This document shows positions 57,034-64,000 of a stretch of 64,000 nt of DNA, piece after piece. The stretch's first letter is position 1. Every line of letters starts with the position of its first letter. The position numbers were made by a program, and so were the translations under genes. Under the pieces are notes generated by a model. That model was not told where the DNA came from and searched no databases. It worked only from the letters and a program-made list of their open reading frames with translations. Source of the stretch: Gambelia wislizenii (taxonomy: Eukaryota > Chordata > Lepidosauria > Squamata > Crotaphytidae); the NCBI GenBank assembly GCA_030847615.1, contig JAUMIR010000003.1, positions 24,929,001 through 24,993,000 on the forward strand. The letters are read 5' to 3'.

Positions 57034-57700
57034 GTCACAGACTTTACTTTTTGCATCCTTTGCTAAACTCCTTTACAAGCTCTAGAGACAGTTTAGGCCT
57101 GATTTGCTCTAGGACCCATGGACCGTCTTTTTAACAGTCATTGGTACCTACACTACCCTTGATCTTAGCCAAAAGGCGGAGAAGTGATATAGTCATTGGT
57201 ACCTGTAGAACACTCTTCCAGCACCACATTTCAGATGCATTGATTTTTTTTCCCTGTCAGCTTTCTTCACTGCCCAGCTTTCACATCCATAGATAGAAAT
57301 TGCAAATACTGTAATGTGAATGATTCTCAGTTTAGTCATCTTAGCTTTTAGGGACAATTCAGGCCTATTTTACTCTAGGGCCCATTCATTTGTTTTTGTT
57401 TTGTTTTTAGCAGTCCAGGATATCTGTAGAACTCTTCTCCAACACCACATTTTAGTTGAGTTGCCTTTTTTTCCCTGTTGGCTTTCTCTACTGACAGCTT
57501 TCACACCCATAGATAGAAATGGCAAATTCTGACTTTTTTGTACAATGGTATATCTTTACAACTGAGGATCTTAATTAGTTCCATCATAGCTGCTGTTGAG
57601 TGAATGGTAGGGTATAAATAAATCAATTGAAGGTCTACGATTTCCTTGATACAGATAGTCCTTCCACTAAGGCAGGTCATCACTATTTCAGGCATAGTTG
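57034..57700 (-). pseudogene. BovB/RTE ORF2 C-terminal fragments, tandemly duplicated
   Basis: The minus strand shows the BovB C-terminal pattern in decay: VRICHFYLWV then a block like the WTVKKAE...LWCWRRLL region. The block tctagggcccat, cagcaccacatttcag, tccctgt, ctttcacatccatagataga occurs twice (about 57195-57300 and 57434-57520), so part of the fragment is duplicated in tandem. A U2 fragment is inserted in the right-hand part of the first block. Confidence 0.6.
57136..57204 (-). pseudogene. U2 snRNA 5' fragment with 14-bp target-site duplication
   Basis: agtcattggtacct at 57136-57149 repeats exactly at 57191-57204. The 41-bp insert (57150-57190), read on the minus strand, is atatcacttctccgcctttt then ggctaagatcaag and ggtagtgt, matching the first ~38 bases of U2 snRNA with a few changes. 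It is 3'-truncated and has no poly(A), so it is a non-functional retrocopy. Confidence 0.9.
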
Positions 57701-58640
57701 TTGTGGTCAGTTCATCAGCTGGTGGCCATTCTTCTGGTGATGAGCCTCTCTATACTTAGCTAGACTCCTCTGATACAAGACACACAAGCTGAGATCCTAC
57801 ATCAGGGTTGTGTCATGTAAATCTCTACATGTGGACTTCTGTGTTGATTCTTCTATGTGACCCTTGTGTGGAATGGCAGTGTTGGGTAACTGAACGGGCA
57901 ACCACAATGTGCAGCTGAATTTCTACCCAAGAGGAAGGCAGCTATGCATTGGCCCATCCACCCATGTAACACCACCACACATGCATCTCCACCTCTGCAA
58001 CTTTGAACTGATTGCAGACATTGCAGGGATTTCCATATAGTACTAGGAAAGAATCCTGTCAAAGTCCTGGAGAACCTCTGCCAGTCAGAGTTGACAATAC
58101 TGGGCTACATAGATGGATGGATTTAACTCTATAAGGTAGCTTCCTATGTTCCTATGTTTCCACTGACCAGGTGATCAGTTGAATGGTGAGGGGATTTTGA
58201 TGGAGCTCCCTGAAGCTCAGCATCACACACAAGCCTCAATCCAACATCCCTTCACCTAGAGTAAATAACCACATGTCGAGGTATGCTACAGTACGTGACC
58301 ACTATGCAACTTCCAAGCAGAATAGCAACATTCTGCAACACATGTCAATGACTAGGTGCCATTGTGCAATGCATAGTGAGCAATGCACAACCACAATTAA
58401 AGGATAGGATGCACAACCACAACAAGTAATGCACAATACACAAGTTGCAAAGACAAGGTACAGATAAACATGCTGTTTGCACAACTCCACTACTGTTGCT
58501 ATCGACAGAATATGCCCATTGTGCAATGGTGACTTTTTAGCTCCGTGTGCATAGTGTGACTTAAGCATCTTTATGTCTCTGACAGAATTCCAGCAACAGA
58601 GTGGCTTTGAGCTGTATCACAGATTGTCTAGCTGTGTGTT
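57701..58640. other. Unassigned intergenic sequence
   Basis: No gene. Between 58290 and 58510 short gcaatgcacaac-like words recur irregularly. Confidence 0.45.
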
Positions 58641-58650
58641 TGTGTGAGTA

Positions 58651-59019
58651 CAGTAACTGTATAATTGATAAACTATCAATTATCCGTGGTTGGCAATGGT
58701 GAAGGAAGGGAGGGGGGAGGAGGTATCTCACCTCCCCCATCCCTTCTCCTGGGAGGACTCCTGTTGTCGCAGCAGCGATTGTGGGGTGAATGGGGCAGAG
58801 GAGTGATCTTGCCCCCTCTTCTTGCTTTGCCCCCGTGATCACCGCCATGGTGGAGCCATGACAGGGGCAAAGTGGGAAGGGAGGGTGGAGGAGTGAACTT
58901 GCCTCCCCCCTTTCCCTTGGGATGCCCCCCCCCCGGGATGACGTTTGCTATTATCCACAGAATTCACCATCCGTGGGAGGCCCCGGAACCAATCCCCTGT
59001 GGATACAGAGGTGCTACTG
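58651..59019. mobile_element. Tigger/pogo-like MITE (369 bp), family 3 copy 3
   Basis: TA on both sides (58649-58650 and 59020-59021). The left end is cagtaactgtataattg, the right end gatacagaggtgctactg. Polypurine/polypyrimidine interior as at 15572. Confidence 0.8.
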
Positions 59020-59021
59020 TA

Positions 59022-59245
59022 TGTGCCTTCAGGTTGCCTGTTAACTTATGGTGACCCCATCAATTTCATTGGGTTTTCTTAGGCAAGGAATACTCAGAGG
59101 TGGTTTGTCAGTTCCTTTCTCTGAAATACAGCCTATGGCACCTGGTATATGTTGGGAGGTCTCCCATCCAAGAACTAACAAGGGTTGACCCTGCTTAGCT
59201 TCCAAGATCAGATGTAATATGGTGCCTTTAGGGTATTTAGACCTT
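59022..59245 (-). mobile_element. 5S rRNA-derived SINE
   Basis: The plus strand shows cttcaggttgcctgttaact, tgggttttcttaggcaagga, gggaggtctcccatccaaga and ccctgcttagcttccaagat: the complement of 5S rRNA at one end and the RTE-like tail at the other. It abuts the MITE at its tail end. Confidence 0.85.
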
Positions 59246-59341
59246 GTCTAGCTTTACACTAATAGGTATTAGATAACTGAGGATGATGCTCCAGCTATCC
59301 GAAGGAGTTGGCTCTAATGCACGAAGGCTTAGGTCTCTCTA

Positions 59342-60466
59342 TTAAATAACGAGACTGATACAATAACCCTTCCTTATTTATATGTATTACAATTCTAATG
59401 CTTGTCCCCTTCAATATACTCCCCATTCATACTCACACACTGGTGTAGTCTTGTTTTCCACTGGTCGAAGGCATGGAACAGATCAGTGTCTGTCAGCTGT
59501 TTGAACACATCTGCCGTTTTCTTCTTTACCTGCATCAGTTGACTCAAAACGTGTTCCTTTAAGCACTGATTTCTTTCTGATTCTTTCTCTCAGCCTTGTG
59601 AAAACTTCCTTATAATAATGCTCATTCACTGTTCTGCTTTCTGGAACCCATTTTGCCAAAATTACACCCTTGATGCCCAAACAATCCAATGAGCATGGCT
59701 TTGTATGTGGACTTGCTTTGATGTGCTTTTTTCATTCTTGGTGATGATGGTATTTTTCCAGTGCATTAACTGTTGTTTTGTCTCAGGATCATACTAGAAG
59801 ATTCAGGTTTCATCACAAGTGATTTTTTTAAAAAAAGGTTTGGGTATGCCTCAAGTTGCTGCAGAATGCCAGCGCAAATTTCCTTACAGCACTCTTTTTG
59901 CTCTGGTGTGAGAACACTCGGGACCATCTGGGCACAAACTTTTCTCATGTTGAGATCCTCATGCAAAATGTTCCACGCAGCACCTTTGTCAATGTTCACA
60001 GCTTCAGCTATCATTCAGACACCTCGTCAGCGGTCTCCTCGAAAAATCTGGCTGAATTTTTCCACAATTTCTTCAGTTCTTGAAGTGGAAGGTCAGCCAG
60101 GACATTCATCGTCTTCCACATTCTCAGACCCTTCTCTGAATTTTTTGTGCTACTCAAACACACATGCAAGAGACATGCAGTTTTCGCTGTAGGCCTCAGT
60201 AAGCATTTGAAAAGATTTCATTGGTGTTTTGTTCAATTTTACTAAACATTTCAAATTAACATGTTGCTTGACTTTTAAACTTAGCATTTTTCTGGTACAC
60301 AACAGATAACACAGCTGCTTTAAATGACAACTGACAATTAACTGAATGGCCAAGAGTGCTGATGTTTATCATGAGGTTCAGACATGTTCAAGGTCACCAC
60401 TCAAGTGTTCACAATCACTTCTCCCTGATTTGTCTGAAAGGTAGAAATACAGTCTTGTTATTTAAT
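59342..60466 (-). mobile_element. mariner element with both inverted repeats, internally deleted
   Basis: ttaaataacgagactg (59342-59357) is inverted at the right end (cagtcttgttatttaa, 60451-60466), with one mismatch. TA flanks both ends. The 1125-bp body encodes a transposase on the minus strand. Confidence 0.92.
59430..60350 (-). pseudogene. mariner transposase, dead
   Basis: Minus strand, from about 60260 down: KTPMKSFQMLTEAYSE (HTH region), VFE then a stop; MIAEAVNID and LHEDLNMRKVCAQMVP (second HTH); LTPEQKE; a TCDE-type first catalytic aspartate just after a frameshift near 59826; KAMLIGLFGHQG, where the second aspartate position has become glycine; YYKEVFTRLRERIRKK fused to LKGTRFES, so the segment with the third aspartate (HDNAPAH in relatives) is deleted. 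The C-terminal FDQWKTR and GEYIEGDK are still readable in another frame. Of the DD34D triad only the first aspartate codon survives. Cut-and-paste transposition by this copy is impossible. Confidence 0.93.
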
Positions 60467-60529
60467 AGACAGACATCGTATAGTAAAATGTGAAAGTATG
60501 TATTGATATAAAGCCCATTGAATTCAATG

Positions 60530-60722
60530 GGACTTGTCCGTCTTCAAGTTGTTTCGGACTTATGGTAACCCTAAGGTGAACCTATCATGGGTTTTTCTGA
60601 AGCTGAGAGTGTGTGACTTGGCCAAGGTCACCCCGTGGTTGAGCACGGATTTGAACTATGCCCTGATCTCCAGAGGCATAGTCCAACACTTGAACCACTC
60701 TGCCATACTGGCTCTCTTCTGA
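60530..60722 (-). mobile_element. tRNA-derived SINE with RTE-like tail
   Basis: The plus strand reads cttcaagttgtttcggactt, ggtgaacctatcatgggttt, gacttggccaaggtcacccc and cacttgaaccactctgccat. Decayed copy. Confidence 0.75.
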
Positions 60723-61616
60723 GAAAACATGTGCAAGGTTGTAGTTACTCTATCAGGCTCATATTATTTATCTTAAGCACAAAGGCAAATCTCAATGATT
60801 TTTGCAGGACTATTCCCTGGAAAGTGTATTTATGATTGTAGTCTTAATTAGAAATGGGAACAGATGTCTAGAATTTGCCTTTTCCCCACCACAAATTTTC
60901 CTGGTGGCTATCTTGATAACTTCGGGTTCAGCAGATTGTTTAAGATGATGTTTAATCTGCCAGCTATAGATGAAAATGTTCCACGAATAGGCCAGTCGTA
61001 ATATTTGTTGGGAAGAAAGAACATAGCAACAAACACGTCCAGTTCAAAATAACTTGGGAATGTTTCAAGGCAAAGGAAAATTACTTTTCCCCCAGTAGGT
61101 GGTGCAGTGTCTCTAAAATGATGATGAAATTTTTTTGCATGAATTCTAATCCTAAATTGTCTGATCAATTTTTCACAAAGAAAAGAAGGTCCACAGTTTA
61201 TTGAATCTGTCCAGTTTCTGAATACTGTATTGTTATCCTCTGGTCTTTCCATGGCTCTGGAAGATGTACATTTTGTGTATAGAAATTATTTAATCTCTGA
61301 GAGCTACTGGCATTATGATCTTTTTACAATACTCATGGGGCACATGCTTCAGTTCTGCAAGCAATACAATATAGATTCTTTTATGCCTGGTGTACAATAG
61401 AAACTAGCTGGCCTTCCCTCTAAGCTAAGGGTGGGAGAAGTACAGTTTGTGGGCTGCACACAGCCCTTTGGGGGCCCGAAGTGTGTATCTTGGAAGACAC
61501 TAAAAAAAATTAAATATTATTTTGGGGCAATTTTTTGCCCCAAGCTGACCAAAATCACCCCAAACCATCTAAATATGTAGTGGCTTGCTTCCCTAATGCT
61601 CCAAACCTCCCCAAAC

Positions 61617-61653
<37 letters not shown>

Positions 61654-62180
61654 CCACCAAATTGGCCAAAAAGGCAGCTGGAAGTGACATGGAATCACTT
61701 CAGGTGTGTCAAATTCCACCTGTGTGGCCTGCCAGGTGGGAGCAGGGAGCAAAAATGGCTCCTTCCCCTGCTCTAATTTATGCCAGTGACATTTCATGGT
61801 TAATCTTCAGGGTGAGAGTTGCTAGATCTTGTGGCTGAAATGGATATTCCAGGCTGTTACCAGGTTTCTTGTTCTCCAAGAGAAGGGGCAGAACCTCAGG
61901 GACAGGGACTAGATTCAGGCTACCTTTGGTTTGTTCTGAGGAGTTCTGCTGTGTGTCCCATGGACCATGTCCATCCACCATGTTCAAGGACACCAGCCAT
62001 GGCCAGCCTTTCCCCCTGACCTTTCAGGTGTTTCATCTGCCCTCAACAGGCTCCACTAGACTCTGACCCTGTTCTATCAGGCTCTATCTTCTGACTTTCC
62101 AGATGCCACATTATTGCTCCAAGGCTGTGTCCTCTGAGTCTGTCTGAGCTTCAGGAGATGTGGCGACTCCATCCATTATT
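60723..62180. other. Unassigned intergenic sequence with a GA microsatellite
   Basis: No gene seen; (GA)16 at 61619-61651. Confidence 0.5.
61619..61651. repeat. (GA)n microsatellite
   Basis: About 16 uninterrupted GA units. Confidence 0.95.
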
Positions 62181-62188
62181 GTCCAAGG

Positions 62189-62370
62189 CAGTACTTCTTA
62201 AGCTATCTGATGCAGGGGGGCAGCATTTATTTTCCCAGTATGCCAGGGACCAGTACTATATTTGTGCCATTGGCTACAATTGGTTCTTTCTTTCCTAGAA
62301 ACTCATCAACTGGCAGACAATGACTCATGAACCAGCACCAGTCCGTGGAACACTACTTTGAGTAGCGCTG
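62189..62370. mobile_element. hAT-type MITE with perfect 8-bp duplication
   Basis: gtccaagg occurs directly on both sides (62181-62188 and 62371-62378). Ends cagtacttcttaagc and ctactttgagtagcgctg are inverted imperfectly. An internal inverted pair involves gggaccagtac and gcaccagtccg. No ORF. A different family from 6697. Confidence 0.85.
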
Positions 62371-62747
62371 GTCCAAGGGAGTGGGCAGAACACTGAAAAC
62401 TAACCTGTGTGAAAGACTTTTATACTATACAGTGAAACAGAAAATAATTGGCTTAAGAACATCTTCCTAAGCTTTCTGTTGGATACTGTAGTGGCAAACT
62501 ACAACCAGAGGAAGAATACCTCCCCTATATGTAACTTATCCAATACACTGTAGAAAATGCAGGGCAATATGGAGCATTACTTACTGAATAGCTCCATGGA
62601 ATTTTGATTGCAAATGCTGAATCCTCACTGTTAGGACACCACCACCACCATCATCATCACCATGTAGTCAGTGTGTTCCAGAACGTCCTCCCCCCGCAAA
62701 TAGTAAAAACTGCAGATGGTTGAGTCCCATATTAGTCAGTGATTGCA

Positions 62748-62874
62748 GCCATTTTAGTTATGGGTGCTGCCATTTTAGTTATGGATACCACCATTCTAGG
62801 TATGTGGCAGCACCATTTTAGCTATCAGTTTTGCCATTTTAGGTAGGGGCATCGCCATTTTAGGTGTGTGGCAT
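62748..62874. repeat. Six-copy 21-bp tandem array (gccattttag units)
   Basis: Units start at 62748, 62769, 62790, 62812, 62833 and 62854. The first 13 bases follow gccattttagntn with few changes; the rest varies more. It lies between sequence that looks like an old Tigger-type repeat (gcagatggttgagtcccat on the left, gatctgcagatgctgg on the right). Confidence 0.85.
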
Positions 62875-62928
62875 GACGATCTGCAGATGCTGGAATCTGG
62901 AGATACTGAGCTCATGGATTCTGAGGGC

Positions 62929-63023
62929 CTTCTTCTTCTTCTCCTTCTCCTTCTCCTTCTCCTTCTCCTTCTCCTTCTCCTTCTCCTTCTCCTTCTCCTT
63001 CTCCTTCTCCTTCTCCTTCTTCT
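62929..63023. repeat. (TTCTCC)n hexanucleotide microsatellite
   Basis: About 14 near-perfect ttctcc units with ttc ends: an all-pyrimidine strand of about 95 bases. Frames through it encode only FS or L repeats. Confidence 0.95.
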
Positions 63024-63339
63024 ATTTATTTGTATCCCACCTTCCTCCCAGAATTGAGACTCAAGGCGGCTTTCTGTTTAAAAGAACAATACAGTTAAAG
63101 TACATGCATACATGTACTATGTTTTCTTTGGTTCCTTTCTGCTCATTTTTGTGTTTCTTTTATCCCTGTTTTCCAGAGATGTTCCTCAATAGCTAGAGTT
63201 GGAAGGACTGAATGTGGACCTTCTGTGTGCAAAGCATGGCTTCTACCAGTGAGCTACAGTGTAGTGTAGGTGGCCACACTAATGTGAATACCCCATATGT
63301 AGTGTTTGGTGTTTACTTGAGATTCCCCATCCCATGATG
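63024..63339. other. LINE tail remnant and unassigned sequence
   Basis: tatttgtatcccaccttcct and ctcaaggcggctttctg (63027-63075) are an L2/CR1-like tail on the minus strand; nothing else recognised. Confidence 0.45.
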
Positions 63340-64000
63340 TCTCCCTCTGGCTTTTCTTTGCAAATGAAGATTCAGGAAGGACTCACCCTGCACTTTCTGC
63401 AAGCGCGCTGATGACTAAAAAGGCCAATCCAAGATAAACAAGTCCGGTTGCAGAAAGCACAGCAGAAGGTCTCCTTGGGTGATGTTTCGGGGTTCTGATT
63501 CTTTCTGCGTCGTCGTTTCTCTTCAAGACTTGTTCAGCGTGAGTTCTCAAATAAGGCTGCAGCATTGTGGATAGTGCATCTCCATGCCTCCCAATGTGAG
63601 GCCAGGGCGGACCATTGTTGGTGATCAATTTGGCTGAGCCTGAGATGTTGTTTCAGGGAGTCTTTGTATCGCTTTTTTGGAGCGCCCCTCTTACACTGAC
63701 CCATGGCGAGTTCACCGTAGAGTAGTATTTTTGGGAGGCGATGGTCCTCCATCCTAGAAATGTGCCCTGCCTAGCACAGCTGTGTTCGCAATATCATGGC
63801 CTCAATGCTGGTAATACCTGCTTGCTCAAGGACAGCAACATTTGTCACATAGTCAGTCCAGTGTATATTTAGGATTGTGCGTAAACAGCGGTGATGAAGG
63901 CGTTTGAGGAGTTGTAAGTGTTGGCAATATGTGACCCATGTTTCAGACCCATAAAGGAGAATAGACCGTACAATGGCTCTATACACACTGATTTTTGTGC
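63340..64000 (-). mobile_element. LINE family Z copy 3, runs off right edge
   Basis: The minus strand from 63986 reads YGSETWVTYCQHLQLLKRLH, HRCLRTILNIHWTDYVTN and LEQAGITSIEAMI, then RGAPKKRYKDSLKQHL. The terminal zinc motif and tail end near 63340. It is the longest copy here and may include the reverse transcriptase beyond the window. At least one frameshift near 63770 breaks the frame. Confidence 0.88.

Noticed and set aside
57150..57190. A functional U2 snRNA gene
   Set aside because: Only the first ~38 bases are present; no Sm site, no 3' part and no snRNA promoter elements.
62864..63196. 110-codon frame rich in FS repeats
   Set aside because: Encoded by the hexanucleotide microsatellite.

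Overview
The window is nuclear DNA from a squamate reptile, most likely a lizard. The evidence is a vertebrate intron-exon gene layout plus a squamate-type repeat mix: SINEs with a Sauria-like tRNA head, SINEs with a 5S-rRNA head, BovB/RTE, CR1, L2 and L1 LINEs, Penelope-like elements, a mariner, and many hAT and Tigger/pogo MITEs. The species cannot be named from the sequence alone.

Two protein-coding genes are complete, both on the + strand. EIF5A2 has its coding sequence in four exons (22898-23062, 25444-25548, 29500-29631, 30143-30202), giving 153 codons plus stop. It has a CpG-rich promoter with a candidate non-coding first exon ending at 20337, and a 3'UTR of about 3.1 kb ending near 33.31 kb. 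RPL22L1 has its coding sequence in four exons (38061-38069, 40797-40889, 41504-41625, 43006-43150), giving 122 codons plus stop, with a TATA box and a pyrimidine-rich start region. All introns are GT-AG and the joined frames are open. The two genes are also neighbours, in the same relative orientation, at human 3q26, so the linkage is ancestral. Both act in translation: EIF5A2 is a hypusinated elongation factor and RPL22L1 is the paralogue of 60S protein eL22.

The rest is intergenic or intronic and dominated by repeats. 1-17 kb: an L2/CR1-group LINE start with an eight-copy ~90-bp array in its 5' flank, a CR1 end, a hAT MITE, a 5'-truncated L1 with target-site duplication, an L2 carrying nested SINE and MITE insertions, a BovB fragment, a Penelope hairpin and Tigger-like MITEs. 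17-20 kb: a decayed L1 abutting the EIF5A2 promoter. 20-33 kb: EIF5A2, whose third intron holds a foldback element with GC-rich hairpins around a LINE ORF. 33-43 kb: CR1, 5S-SINE and palindromic MITEs, then RPL22L1. 43-64 kb: a gene desert with three copies of one LINE family, a head-to-head pair of Penelope copies with hammerhead-like motifs, a U2 snRNA fragment with target-site duplication, a mariner with both inverted repeats, a hAT MITE with a perfect duplication, a six-copy 21-bp array and a hexanucleotide microsatellite.

No tRNA, functional rRNA gene, CRISPR array or prokaryotic feature is present. All assignments come from reading the sequence and from recalled family features; no database search was run.
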